Source: Methanomethylovorans hollandica DSM 15978
Lineage (GTDB): Archaea > Halobacteriota > Methanosarcinia > Methanosarcinales > Methanosarcinaceae
Direction of reading: 5' to 3'
DNA: 64,000 bases
Assembly: GCF_000328665.1 (NCBI RefSeq)
Contig: NC_019977.1
Span: forward strand, 1,364,001 to 1,428,000
Position 1 is the first letter of the stretch. Every line of letters starts with the position of its first letter. A model generated the notes under the pieces. The model made no database searches. It was not told where the DNA came from and was given only the letters and a program-made list of their open reading frames with translations. Position numbers and translations under genes: made by a program. Of this stretch, positions 55,127-64,000 are shown piece after piece.

Positions 55127-56443
55127 ATGCAGGTCCCTGAAACAGAACACACGATAGGCATGGAATTATATGCAACTACAACCGGAGATATCGGAGGAAA
55201 GCTCAGGCAGGTGCCGGAGGATTTCATAGTAAAGGAAGTATCCGGCTGGGAGGTGGAAGCTTCCGGGAAACACCTGATTTTAGAACTCACTAAAAGGGAC
55301 TGGGACACAAATCATATCATCAGGGATCTTTCGAGATCACTTGGTATCAGCCAGAAGCGCATTGGTTTCGCAGGTACAAAAGACAAAAGAGCTGTAACCA
55401 CCCAGCGCATCAGTATCTTTGATGTTACTGAAGAGACCATTGAAAAAGTGCATATCAAAGATGTACAGTTGACGCCTCTTGGAAGATACAGGAGATCTGT
55501 GGAACTGGGAGATCTGCGGGGAAATATATTCCAGATAACTATACGGGATATAGATCTTGCAACAGACGAACTGAAGCAAAGAATGGACGGGATCACTTCC
55601 GAGATACAGAATATGGGAGGAGTCCCTAATTTCTTTGGAATACAGCGCTTTGGAGCCATCCGGCCGGTTACACATCTGGTAGGAGAAGCTCTGGTCAGAG
55701 GTTCACCCGAAGAAGCTGCAATGATATATATTGCTGCAAGTTTCAAAGACGAGCCGCAAGAAACAAGGATAGCAAGAGATGAAGTACGGAACACCAGAGA
55801 TTTTGCACAGGGACTGAGAACATTTCCTCCCCGTCTGCGCTATGAACGTGCCATGATGCACTATCTTGTGGAGCATCCGGAAGATTATAAAGGTTCGTTC
55901 TCGATGTTGACAGACAGCATGAGCAGGATGTTCGTACATGCATTCCAGTCATACATATATAATAGAGTGATCTGTGCAAGAATTCAAGCCGGAATTCCTC
56001 TTAACCAGGCCATTGAAGGAGATATCGTATGCTTCAAGAACAGTGATTCTCTGCCTGATACATCAAAAACACAACGTGTCAATGCTGTGAACCTGGAAGG
56101 AATGAACAATCTTATAAAAAGAGGACGGGCATTTGTCACTGCGCCGCTCTTCGGATATAATACCGAGATGGCTTCGGGAATCTCCGGAGAAATTGAATCA
56201 GCTATCATAGAGGAACTCAAATTAACTACTGAGGAGTTCCAGTTGCAGGAAATACCCTCCATGGCTTCAAAGGGACAAAGAAGAGAGATACTTCTTAATG
56301 TACAGCCACAATTCAAGATCCTCGAAGATGACCTGAACAACGGAAAGCAAAAAGTGATGGTGGAATTCTCCCTTCCTAAAGGAAGCTATGCCACCACAGT
56401 GCTGCGCGAATATATGAAGGTGGACCCTCTTAAAATGAGTTAA
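55127..56443 (+). CDS. truD: tRNA pseudouridine synthase TruD
   Basis: A 438-aa TruD-family enzyme. The catalytic segment is [15 protein letters not shown] (Asp near residue 84), preceded by [12 protein letters not shown] and followed by [19 protein letters not shown], the family's core. Archaeal TruD modifies U13 (and U35 in some) of tRNA. The length is normal. It overlaps the convergent pyrG by four bases at TTAA. Confidence 0.95.
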   Translation: MQVPETEHTIGMELYATTTGDIGGKLRQVPEDFIVKEVSGWEVEASGKHLILELTKRDWDTNHIIRDLSRSLGISQKRIGFAGTKDKRAVTTQRISIFDVTEETIEKVHIKDVQLTPLGRYRRSVELGDLRGNIFQITIRDIDLATDELKQRMDGITSEIQNMGGVPNFFGIQRFGAIRPVTHLVGEALVRGSPEEAAMIYIAASFKDEPQETRIARDEVRNTRDFAQGLRTFPPRLRYERAMMHYLVEHPEDYKGSFSMLTDSMSRMFVHAFQSYIYNRVICARIQAGIPLNQAIEGDIVCFKNSDSLPDTSKTQRVNAVNLEGMNNLIKRGRAFVTAPLFGYNTEMASGISGEIESAIIEELKLTTEEFQLQEIPSMASKGQRREILLNVQPQFKILEDDLNNGKQKVMVEFSLPKGSYATTVLREYMKVDPLKMS

Positions 56444-58038
56444 CACCTTTCTTTCTGCCTGTCAAGCATGGCGCACATAAAAGCTTTAAATGGAGGAGAA
56501 GGTTTGCCCGGTCTTGATTTGAACTCTGGATGGAACTGAGATGCAAAGAAGAACGGATGTCCGGTAAGTTCGCATATTTCCATGCGGTTCCTGTTGACCC
56601 CGGAGAACACAAGGCCCTTTTCCTGCAATTTGTCCACAAAGTTGGGATTTACTTCATATCTGTGCCTGTGACGTTCAATTATACTGCGTGACCCATAGAT
56701 CTTTTCTGCGAGGGAGCCTGGCTTAAGCTGAGCCTCATAATCACCCAGCCTCATCGTGGCTCCCATATCCTCCACCCCTTCCTGCTCTGGCAATATATCT
56801 ATGACCGGAAAAGGAGTATCTTCGTTGAACTCAGTACTATTAGCTTTTTCAAGACCCACTACATTCCTTGCAAACTCTACTACAGATAACTGCATTCCCA
56901 GACAAAGTCCCAGGAATGGGATATTGTGCTCGCGGGCGTATCTGATAGCCATAATTTTACCTTCAGTACCTCTTTCCCCAAAGCCTCCCGGAACCAGAAT
57001 CCCATCATATGCCTCCAGCTTTTTAAGACATTCCGGGTCATGTTCCAGTGTTTCTGCATTGAGCCAGTCCGTAACATAATCACAACCACATTCTGTAGAA
57101 GCATGTTTAATGGATGCACTGATGCTGAGGTATGAATCCTCAAGGTGAGTGTACTTCCCTACAATGCAAATATTCACCTGTCCCTTTAGGTTTTGCATGC
57201 GCTCCACCATTTCGATCCAGGATGTATCAGAAGTTGTCGATTTGAGAGAAAGTCTTTTTATCAGATATTGAGTAAGCCCTTCTTTATCCATCAAAAGAGG
57301 CAATTCATAAATGTCCCTTGCATCATGGGCACTGATAACAGCTTCTTCCGGTACATCACAGAACAGGGATATCTTTGAGATTGTATTTCTGGAAAGAGGT
57401 TCCTTGCACCTGGCAACTATTACATTTGGTGTCAATCCAAGTTCCCTGAGCTCCTTAACAGAATGCTGCGTTGGCTTGGTCTTCTGCTCACCCTGAGTAT
57501 CTATTGGCACTAGCGTCACATGCACAAAAATAAGGTTGTCTGTTTTCTCTTCACGGTGCATCTGTCTGACAGCTTCGAGGAAAGGCATGCTTTCAATATC
57601 ACCCACAGTGCCTCCTACCTCAATAAGACATATATCAGCGCCACTCTTTGCAGCAACCTTTCTTATCCGGTCCTTGATCTCATTAGTGATGTGGGGAATG
57701 ATCTGCACGGTCTTCCCCAAGTAATCTCCCCTGCGCTCTTTTGAAATCACGGACTGGTAGATCTTACCTGTGGTCAGATTATGATCCCGGGTAAGCTCAG
57801 TGTCAAGGAACCGTTCGTAGTTCCCAAGATCAAGATCCACTTCCCCTCCATCCTTAAGGACGAAGACCTCTCCGTGCTGATAGGGACTCATCGTCCCTGC
57901 ATCAATGTTAATATATGGGTCGATCTTGATGGCTGTGACCTTATACCCTATGTTCTTAAGGTTCCTGCCAATGGATGCAGCAGTGATGCCTTTACCAAGA
58001 CCGCTCATAACTCCGCCTGTAACTACGATATATTTCAT
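56440..58038 (-). CDS. pyrG: CTP synthase
   Basis: A 532-aa enzyme that makes CTP from UTP, ATP and glutamine. N-terminal synthase domain: [20 protein letters not shown] (P loop), [30 protein letters not shown]-like [15 protein letters not shown]-terminal glutaminase: [10 protein letters not shown] with the catalytic Cys near residue 380, and [12 protein letters not shown] with His/Glu. The ATG at 58038 gives the family's MKYIVVTGG; a TTG at 58047 is rejected. The stop overlaps the truD stop (convergent). Normal length and complete. Confidence 0.97.
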   Translation of the reverse strand: MKYIVVTGGVMSGLGKGITAASIGRNLKNIGYKVTAIKIDPYINIDAGTMSPYQHGEVFVLKDGGEVDLDLGNYERFLDTELTRDHNLTTGKIYQSVISKERRGDYLGKTVQIIPHITNEIKDRIRKVAAKSGADICLIEVGGTVGDIESMPFLEAVRQMHREEKTDNLIFVHVTLVPIDTQGEQKTKPTQHSVKELRELGLTPNVIVARCKEPLSRNTISKISLFCDVPEEAVISAHDARDIYELPLLMDKEGLTQYLIKRLSLKSTTSDTSWIEMVERMQNLKGQVNICIVGKYTHLEDSYLSISASIKHASTECGCDYVTDWLNAETLEHDPECLKKLEAYDGILVPGGFGERGTEGKIMAIRYAREHNIPFLGLCLGMQLSVVEFARNVVGLEKANSTEFNEDTPFPVIDILPEQEGVEDMGATMRLGDYEAQLKPGSLAEKIYGSRSIIERHRHRYEVNPNFVDKLQEKGLVFSGVNRNRMEICELTGHPFFFASQFHPEFKSRPGKPSPPFKAFMCAMLDRQKERC

Positions 58039-58056
58039 GTGGGTCAACTACCTGGA

Positions 58057-58740
58057 TCACTTGAAGACTGGAAGATTTAATATAAGATATACGCAAAATG
58101 CCGTAAATACAATCGATAAAGCAACAGCAAAATAGAAGCTCAGTGCTGGGCTGAGTCCATAAGAGAATATACTTGACATCGTAAAGATGAACAGAACTAT
58201 AAGAAGAACACCGGAAAGAAAGATCGTAGCCTTGGAGACCAGGTACTCATAATTGTATTTCAGCTTTCCTATAGAAATACCCGGAAGTTTCTCTTTCCAC
58301 GAAACAGCAGGCTTCTTGTTCTTTATGTAGACCTCATTAGGTGCTGACAGAGAATCATCGACCTGTATGCATCGGGTATCCTTGCTTATAAGAGGCTGAC
58401 CTAGAACCATAGAAAAACTACTTTTTCTTGCACCATGGCTCACTGTTACATAAACATCGCCCTGATATATCTTTTTTCCATCAAAGGGAATGCGGACTAC
58501 CACCGGGACATAATCTTCATGTGTCACATATGGATTGTCCTCAAGAATAGTGACATTGGGTTTGAGAGTATCGCTTACAGAAATGTGTACATGTGTAGGT
58601 GAACTGTAATTGATGATCACTATCTCAAAACTCTTTTCTTCCCCCGGAGAGAGAGGTATCTCCATAGATTCCATATCAAATTCAATGGAATTGATCCCCA
58701 GTCTGTTAATATGAACTACCTGCAATTTACCTTCCCTCAT
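58057..58740 (-). CDS. DUF7524-like membrane protein
   Basis: A 227-aa protein with an N-terminal beta domain of about 150 residues (IPLSPGEEKSFEIVIINYS, THVHISVSDTL, VVVRIPFDGKKIYQGDV, an Ig-like pattern), then two C-terminal membrane helices (ATIFLSGVLLIVLFIF and FYFAVALSIVFTAFCVYLIL). This fits the archaeal DUF7524 family, whose role is unknown. Its start overlaps the Trm112 gene by four bases (ATGA), and it ends 19 bases before pyrG, so the three are probably one operon. Confidence 0.75.
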   Translation of the reverse strand: MREGKLQVVHINRLGINSIEFDMESMEIPLSPGEEKSFEIVIINYSSPTHVHISVSDTLKPNVTILEDNPYVTHEDYVPVVVRIPFDGKKIYQGDVYVTVSHGARKSSFSMVLGQPLISKDTRCIQVDDSLSAPNEVYIKNKKPAVSWKEKLPGISIGKLKYNYEYLVSKATIFLSGVLLIVLFIFTMSSIFSYGLSPALSFYFAVALSIVFTAFCVYLILNLPVFK

Positions 58741-58919
58741 TCTCTTAGATGCGGAGGCAACATGTTAGGTATACCCTCGTCTATTGGATAGTATTCATTG
58801 CACTTTTTACAGTACAAAGTACCTGTTATAATTTCTGCGTCCTCTTTGCTCTGCACGTTCAGAACAAGATCTCCTTTACATAAAGGACACGCAAGGATCT
58901 CCATTAGGTCCTCTTTCAC
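58737..58919 (-). CDS. Trm112-family methyltransferase activator
   Basis: A 60-aa zinc-ribbon protein with LACPLCKGDLVL at the start, YCKKCNEYYPIDEGIPNMLP at the end, and four Cys in two CxxC pairs. Trm112 proteins bind and activate tRNA, rRNA and release-factor methyltransferases. It is the first gene of the minus-strand group Trm112-DUF7524-pyrG. Confidence 0.93.
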   Translation of the reverse strand: MKEDLMEILACPLCKGDLVLNVQSKEDAEIITGTLYCKKCNEYYPIDEGIPNMLPPHLRE

Positions 58920-59020
58920 TGCTGCTCACCACCATCAAATACATTGCAGTAAATATCAAGGTTTTGGTGATATTTAATTATGAGATACATTAATCTAGAT
59001 ACTATACATTACATATTGCC

Positions 59021-59959
59021 ATGCTTGACCTTCTGCTCAAAGTGCTAGATTTTGCCATCCCGATACTAATAGTGATAGCAATTGGACTTTTTGGCACAGG
59101 CCTTCTGATAGAGCTTGGACTGATGCAAAAGTTGTCCGTAATTGCTGGTCCTCTTTTTCGGCATACCAATCTTCCGGAAAGCTGTGCTTCAGCATTTGTA
59201 GTTGCCCTGGGGTCAACAGTTGCTGCCAATAGCATGGTGGTGCAGGTGCGCAACAGTGGGTGTATCAATGATACAGAGGCAATGCTATGCGCTCTGCTCA
59301 ACAGTACCCCCGCATATATAAGAGAGATACTTACATATCAGATACCGATAGTACTGCCAGCCCTCGGATACTTTGTAGGTGGATTCTATGTAGGAGTGTT
59401 CATACTTACGGCAATAGTAAAGATCTCAATAGTGGTCATCCTCAGCAAACTGCTGCTTGAGAAAAATAACTGTAAGATGACTGATACAACTACCCGGAAA
59501 AAGGTTTCCTTGAAAGATGCTATCAAGAGAACTTTTATGAAAGAGAAACGTCTGTTCACGAGGATCGCCTTAGTATATCTGGCTATGACCACAATTGTTT
59601 TTTATCTAAGGGAAAACGGGATATTAGAGGTGTTCAGCTTGTTGCCACTTGCAAATATCTTTCATATCCCTTCTGAAAGTATCGTTCCCCTCACAACCTA
59701 TATTGCAAGCCCTATTATGGGGATATCATTACTCGGCCCCATGCTGAGTGATAATGGGATCTCGCCTGTACAGGCAATGATAGTCCTCATGCTGGGGAGT
59801 ATGTTCATGCTGCCGATGTTTGGGATCAGATCACTTCTTCCCCGATACATATCGCTGTTCGGAGCAAAAGTTGGTACAAAGATAGTAGGAATATCAGTAG
59901 GCATCAGTGTTTTTGTAAGGTTGACGATACTTATCCTTCTGTTACAGGTAGCCGGATAA
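59021..59959 (+). CDS. Nucleoside-recognition (Gate) domain membrane protein
   Basis: A 312-aa polytopic protein with two similar gate segments: LGSTVAANSMVVQVRNSG with an ALLNSTPAYIREIL sequence in the first half, and TYIASPIMGISLLGPML with PVQAMIVLMLGSMFMLPMFG in the second. About eight membrane helices. Methanogen proteins of this type are of the YjiH/spore-maturation kind and presumably transport small solutes. A single gene with a hairpin behind it. Confidence 0.83.
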   Translation: MLDLLLKVLDFAIPILIVIAIGLFGTGLLIELGLMQKLSVIAGPLFRHTNLPESCASAFVVALGSTVAANSMVVQVRNSGCINDTEAMLCALLNSTPAYIREILTYQIPIVLPALGYFVGGFYVGVFILTAIVKISIVVILSKLLLEKNNCKMTDTTTRKKVSLKDAIKRTFMKEKRLFTRIALVYLAMTTIVFYLRENGILEVFSLLPLANIFHIPSESIVPLTTYIASPIMGISLLGPMLSDNGISPVQAMIVLMLGSMFMLPMFGIRSLLPRYISLFGAKVGTKIVGISVGISVFVRLTILILLLQVAG

Positions 59960-59968
59960 AAGAAAAGC

Positions 59969-59989
59969 CAGAGCCAGATGTTGGCTCTG
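59969..59989 (+). terminator. Terminator hairpin behind the gate-domain gene
   Basis: CAGAGCCA and TGGCTCTG form a perfect 8-bp stem with a 5-nt loop. An AT-rich run with TTTTAAAAA follows. Confidence 0.55.
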
Positions 59990-60002
59990 TAGGGATTTTA
60001 AA

Positions 60003-60400
60003 AACCTTAAAACACAGCATGTTACCTTCAAGAGTGGTTATGTTGTCCATGCTAACAACGTCCCCAGCCATGTACTTGCCTGATGCCACATGATAGGTAA
60101 GTACTTTTGTCAGTTCTGTTTTGTTAGCCAGCAGGCATTCAAAGTCTCTTCAGGAACTGCGGCAAACGCAGCATCTGTAGGTGCAAAGACTGTGAAAGGC
60201 CCTTCTGAGCTAAGAGTTTCTACAAGATCTTTTGCACAGCCGTTACAAGGGTATTGAACGAACCTGCATCTATAGGTGTCTGTACTATGTTCTTTTGCTC
60301 AGTTACCTCGGTCTCATTTCCTGCTTCTGGTTGTTCTTCTGGCTGTTCCGTACATCCTGATAGCATTAAACTGAAGGCTATCAGTAAAATTACAAATTTG
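60003..60400 (-). pseudogene. Decayed fasciclin-domain lipoprotein
   Basis: On the minus strand, MLSGCTEQPEEQPEAGNETE is a lipobox-type start, then SFNTLVTAV breaks at a frameshift. The next frame gives [20 protein letters not shown] and [13 protein letters not shown], and a second shift leads to [20 protein letters not shown]. These are the conserved FAS1 motifs. Two frameshifts within 400 bp make a functional product unlikely. Homology runs out in the terminator region of the neighbouring gene. Confidence 0.85.
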
Positions 60401-60693
60401 TTTATTTATTTGTTTAGTTGCCGTTTATCAGACTTTTTTCATTGAAATAATAACGAATTACAGAACTCTGAGACATGCTGCCATAATATCTTTCAATGGC
60501 TGTCATCACGATACTGATCAGGAAAATAAAAGGAAACTCATCAGCTTACTAATACTGTATTTTGATAATGCTGTCTACAAGAGACATTATAATCAACATG
60601 TTTTTATATTAATAATGTGTAACTGCAATTGGTATATTATTAAAAATATAAAAACAATAGTATAAAAACTTTTTTAGTTATCGGTGAGGGAAT

Positions 60694-61050
60694 ATGGCAA
60701 AAGTAATGATTGTGGATGATGCGGCTTTTATGCGCATGGTCATCAAGGATATTCTTACAAAGAACGGGCATGAAGTTGTTGCAGAGGCTGTAGATGGCCT
60801 GGATGCAGTAAAAAAATACCCACTGGTAAAACCGGAACTTATGTTCATGGATATAGTCATGCCAAATATGGAAGGTATCGATGCGCTCAAAAATATCATG
60901 GCATCAAATCCAGATGCAAAAGTAGTGATGTGTTCTTCCATAGGACAGCAGTCTGTAGTCACTGAGGCCCTAAAGATCGGAGCTCGGGACTTCATCGTAA
61001 AGCCATTCGATGCAAAGAAAGTACTTGAAGTCGTCAAGAAAGTAATGTAA
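60694..61050 (+). CDS. cheY: Chemotaxis response regulator CheY
   Basis: A 118-aa receiver domain: acidic pair D8-D9, phosphoacceptor D53 (FMDIVMPNMEG) and the conserved Lys in FIVKPFDAKK. The archaeal CheY passes the CheA signal to the archaellum motor through CheF, which is known from relatives. GGTGAGGG precedes the ATG by three bases, a strong ribosome-binding site. First gene of cheY-cheB-cheA; the TATA-like TATAAAAA lies about 30-35 bases upstream. Confidence 0.95.
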   Translation: MAKVMIVDDAAFMRMVIKDILTKNGHEVVAEAVDGLDAVKKYPLVKPELMFMDIVMPNMEGIDALKNIMASNPDAKVVMCSSIGQQSVVTEALKIGARDFIVKPFDAKKVLEVVKKVM

Positions 61051-61052
61051 AT

Positions 61053-62147
61053 ATGACCATCAGAGTACTTGTTGTTGATGATTCTGCCCTGATGCGTAAG
61101 ATAATTTCGGATATACTCAACAGTGATCCGGATATAGAAGTTATCGATACCGCACGCAATGGCCAGATGGCCGTGGAAAAGGTCGAAAGGCTCAGACCGG
61201 ATGTAGTTACACTGGATCACGAAATGCCTGTGCTGGAAGGCCTTGGTGCTCTGGGATATATAATGAGCGAATGCCCCACGCCGGTGATCATGCTAACGGC
61301 TGCAGACGAGAGAGGAGCAGAACTCACATTGAATGCTTTTGAGTATGGAGCACTCGATTTTATCCAGAAACCTTCCGGAACTATAAGCCGCGATATAGAA
61401 CTCATCGCAGAGGAAATCCGGGCAAAAGTCAAGGCTGCTGCAAAGGCACAGCTCAAGAACCTGCATTTCATGGAAGAGCATGTAAAAAGTTCCGAGAAAG
61501 GAAAAATACATGCTGAAAATACCTTACCAATATCCAATACATCCAAAGCTACCCCCAGGCGTATAATGACAAAAAAGATACTTGCCATTGGTACCTCCAC
61601 TGGAGGGCCCAGAGCTCTGGAGAAAGTGATTCCAAAGCTTCCGCGTGACCTTAAAGCAGCAGTGCTGGTAGTCCAGCATATGCCTGCCGGATTTACTGCT
61701 TCGCTGGCTCAGAGGCTGAAAGTACAATCTGAACTGGAAGTGAGGGAAGCAAAAGATGGCGACCTGATAAGGGAAGGTGTTGTGCTCATAGCGCCGGGTG
61801 ATTATCATATGGAAGTAGTTCAGAAGATGATAGATGGAAAGACGGTAGAAGTGATCGCGCTTAACAAAGAACCCAGGGAATTAGGTGTCAGGCCTTGCGT
61901 GAATGTGCTCTTCAGGACATTAGCTCCAATATATGGTTCCAACATACTTTCGGTGATCATGACAGGCATGGGTATGGATGGAGCTGAAGGTGTAGAGCGC
62001 ATAAAGAATGCCGGAGGAAAGGCAATAGCTGAAGATGAGAGATCATGTGTTGTTTATGGGATGCCAAAAGCCATAGTTGATCGTGGACTTGCGGATCGTG
62101 TGGTACCCCTTGAGATGATAGCCACAGCAATTCAGCAGCTCATATGA
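61053..62147 (+). CDS. cheB: Chemotaxis methylesterase CheB
   Basis: A 364-aa protein-glutamate methylesterase with an N-terminal receiver domain (VLVVDDSALMRKI, phosphoacceptor in VTLDHEMPV) and a C-terminal esterase domain. Its catalytic triad is visible: Ser in GTSTGGPRAL, His in VVQHMPAGF, Asp in GMGMDGAEG. It removes methyl groups from chemoreceptors when CheA phosphorylates it. The ATG lies two bases after the cheY stop, so the genes are coupled. Confidence 0.97.
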   Translation: MTIRVLVVDDSALMRKIISDILNSDPDIEVIDTARNGQMAVEKVERLRPDVVTLDHEMPVLEGLGALGYIMSECPTPVIMLTAADERGAELTLNAFEYGALDFIQKPSGTISRDIELIAEEIRAKVKAAAKAQLKNLHFMEEHVKSSEKGKIHAENTLPISNTSKATPRRIMTKKILAIGTSTGGPRALEKVIPKLPRDLKAAVLVVQHMPAGFTASLAQRLKVQSELEVREAKDGDLIREGVVLIAPGDYHMEVVQKMIDGKTVEVIALNKEPRELGVRPCVNVLFRTLAPIYGSNILSVIMTGMGMDGAEGVERIKNAGGKAIAEDERSCVVYGMPKAIVDRGLADRVVPLEMIATAIQQLI

Positions 62148-62187
62148 AAGCATCATACGATGGTTGAAAGTCACTGTTGGTGATATT

Positions 62188-64000
62188 ATGGAAATGTCGG
62201 AATACAAAGAGATATTTAAAGCTGAATCTGAAGAGCATCTGCAGCAGCTTAATGAGGCATTGCTGGGATTGGAACAAAACCCTGAAGATATGGAATATAT
62301 CAACAATATGTTCCGGTCTGCCCATACCTTAAAAGGGATGTCCGCAACTATGGGATTCAACACTATTGCACAGCTTACCCATGAAATGGAAAACATCATG
62401 GATATGATCAGGAAGTCTCAGATGACTCTGACCGAGAAAATAATCGCGATACAATTCGAATGTCTGGATACCCTGGAAGTACTGGTTGAGAATATTGATA
62501 ATCCTGATGCTGTGGACGTGTCAACACTGCAATGTAAACTCCACAGTATAATGAGCTTACCTTCAACTGCACAGGATACAGTGGCAGTTTCAGAACCTAT
62601 TACCAATCTGACATATCCTGCCCCTCCAAAGAACATCGATACTGAAATGCCTGCTGCGCAGAGCATTAGTGTTACAGAAGAAGTAAGCTGCAAAGAAGTT
62701 ATCAACAAAGAAATTAAGTTCACCCAGGAAGAACTGGCTGAGATCCAACTTACAAGAGCGCATGATCAGGAAGTACTTATCGTTAAAGTGTTTCTGGATG
62801 AATCATGTGTCCTCAAGGCAGCCCGTTCAAGCATGGTGCTTATGAACCTCAACAAGCTCGGAAAAGTCATTAAAACCAAACCTCCGGAAAAAGAACTTGA
62901 AGATGAAAAGTTCGATTTCAGCTTTCTGGTAGTTGCTGCAACTTCTCAGAGCATGGGGTCAATACAGCACAGGATAGAAAACATTTCAGAAGTTACTAAA
63001 GTTGAAATAATTCCCTTATATACTCACAAAAAAGATGCTGTGGACCATGGAGAAAAAGTTAGAGAAGAAAAGATCTTAGACCTGGCAAACAAAAATACCA
63101 TCCAACAAAAGAAAAACGAATCCGTAAAGACCGGACAGAGCATCAGGGTCAATATTGAGAGACTGGATAATCTCATGAATCTGGTCGGAGAACTCATTAT
63201 TAATAAGATTAGACTGAACCAGCTAGCTACGGATATAAGATCAAAGGATATTGAAGAGGCTCTTGGAACCCTGGACAGACTCACCAATGAGATACAAACA
63301 GAGGTAATGGAATCAAGAATGGTCCCCATCGATCAGATCTTTAGCCGTTTCCCGAGGATGGTAAGAGATCTGGCAAAATCTGAAGGCAAGCAGATCAGTC
63401 TTGTGATAGAGGGTAAGGAAATTGAGCTTGACAGAACGGTCCTGGATGAGATAGGAGATCCATTAGTACATTTGTTGAGAAATGCTGTGGACCATGGTGT
63501 GGAATCACCTCAAGAACGTGCAAAAGCAGGTAAATCATCTGAAGGACTTGTACGCCTGGCAGCATCTAGACAAAGGAATACAGTGCTTATTGAAGTGCAG
63601 GACGACGGCAAAGGCATGGACCCTGCAAAGTTAAGAGATGCTGCTGTAAAGAAGGGCTTAATGAGCAAAGAAGAAGTTTCAAAGCTCTGTGATGAAGAAG
63701 CATTTAATCTGATATTCCTCCCGGGTTTTAGCACCAATGCCGTGATTACAGATGTATCTGGCCGGGGAGTTGGAATGGATGTTGTCAAGACAAAGATCGA
63801 ATCTTTAGGAGGAAATGTTTCAGTTAAATCCGTACTTGGAGAAGGCAGTATTGTTACGCTTCAGTTGCCTCTTACTATTGCTATCATCCAATCATTGATG
63901 ATAAGAACAGCAGGTGAAACGTACGCTATACCTCTTAACAATGTGGTAAGAGATGTAGGTATAAGATCAAAGGATATAAAGACAATAGAGGGCCAGGAAG
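62188..64000 (+). CDS. cheA: Chemotaxis histidine kinase CheA (partial, runs off the window)
   Basis: The frame starts at ATG 62188 and remains open to the end; at least 604 residues are visible. It begins with an HPt domain with the phosphorylated His at residue 46 (SAHTLKGMS), a linker and P2-like region, then the dimerisation helices (SIRVNIERLDNLMNLVGEL) and the HATPase domain with the N box DPLVHLLRNAVDHGVE near residue 424 and G boxes DDGKGMD and GRGVGMDVV. A CheW-like regulatory domain starts near 63880. The protein is the receptor-coupled kinase of the system; it lies 40 bases behind cheB. Confidence 0.96.
   Translation, partial: MEMSEYKEIFKAESEEHLQQLNEALLGLEQNPEDMEYINNMFRSAHTLKGMSATMGFNTIAQLTHEMENIMDMIRKSQMTLTEKIIAIQFECLDTLEVLVENIDNPDAVDVSTLQCKLHSIMSLPSTAQDTVAVSEPITNLTYPAPPKNIDTEMPAAQSISVTEEVSCKEVINKEIKFTQEELAEIQLTRAHDQEVLIVKVFLDESCVLKAARSSMVLMNLNKLGKVIKTKPPEKELEDEKFDFSFLVVAATSQSMGSIQHRIENISEVTKVEIIPLYTHKKDAVDHGEKVREEKILDLANKNTIQQKKNESVKTGQSIRVNIERLDNLMNLVGELIINKIRLNQLATDIRSKDIEEALGTLDRLTNEIQTEVMESRMVPIDQIFSRFPRMVRDLAKSEGKQISLVIEGKEIELDRTVLDEIGDPLVHLLRNAVDHGVESPQERAKAGKSSEGLVRLAASRQRNTVLIEVQDDGKGMDPAKLRDAAVKKGLMSKEEVSKLCDEEAFNLIFLPGFSTNAVITDVSGRGVGMDVVKTKIESLGGNVSVKSVLGEGSIVTLQLPLTIAIIQSLMIRTAGETYAIPLNNVVRDVGIRSKDIKTIEGQE

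Overview
The window looks like a chromosome segment of a methanogenic archaeon of the Methanosarcinaceae; the genus cannot be fixed from the sequence. Pointers are a carbon-monoxide dehydrogenase CooS, a coenzyme-F390-synthetase-like enzyme, a UbiA enzyme of the archaeal ether-lipid type, a tetrahydromethanopterin:glutamate-ligase-like ATP-grasp protein, archaeal Pth2, TruD, TRAM, Trm112 and DUF1699 proteins, and a CheY-CheB-CheA run. No rRNA, tRNA or intact CRISPR array was seen.

Layout. 1-3973: the end of a type I restriction locus (tail of an ATP-binding/winged-helix protein, hsdR, YgjP-like metallopeptidase). 4.4-9 kb: scattered small genes mixed with wreckage, namely a csbD gene and a broken second copy, a P-type ATPase remnant, and pieces of a second type I system (hsdM and hsdR ends around an intact 308-aa gene). 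9.3-14.4 kb: ordinary genes (NYN protein, nicotinate phosphoribosyltransferase, FeoA, YyaL-type thioredoxin-domain protein). 14.4-32.4 kb: a BREX defence island on the minus strand. 33-43.5 kb: a loose, AT-rich accessory stretch with decayed genes, including a dead cas1 beside five 68-bp tandem repeats and a 291-codon open frame that has lost its start codon. 43.7-64 kb: mostly core metabolism, RNA modification, nucleotide synthesis and chemotaxis, with a fasciclin pseudogene at 60.0-60.4 kb.

The BREX island is the centre of interest. Read in transcription order it is brxB, brxC, pglX N-terminal half, an AlbA_2/GHKL ATPase, a 147-aa frame, pglX C-terminal half, then (after a divergent small gene) a winged-helix regulator with a small partner, RloA-RloB, pglZ and brxL. 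The methyltransferase PglX is cut into 617 + 581 residues, which together make one normal-length PglX, and the two halves are separated by a two-frame cassette joined by 1-nt and 4-nt overlaps. No brxA is visible. The ATPase in the cassette carries nine perfect 12-bp repeats that encode an SPTQ linker. Together this suggests a remodelled BREX system with a two-piece methyltransferase, plus an embedded ATPase/Toprim module with its own regulator.

Start codons were chosen from Shine-Dalgarno matches and family alignment by eye. No database search was possible, so family names rest on recognised motifs and length.
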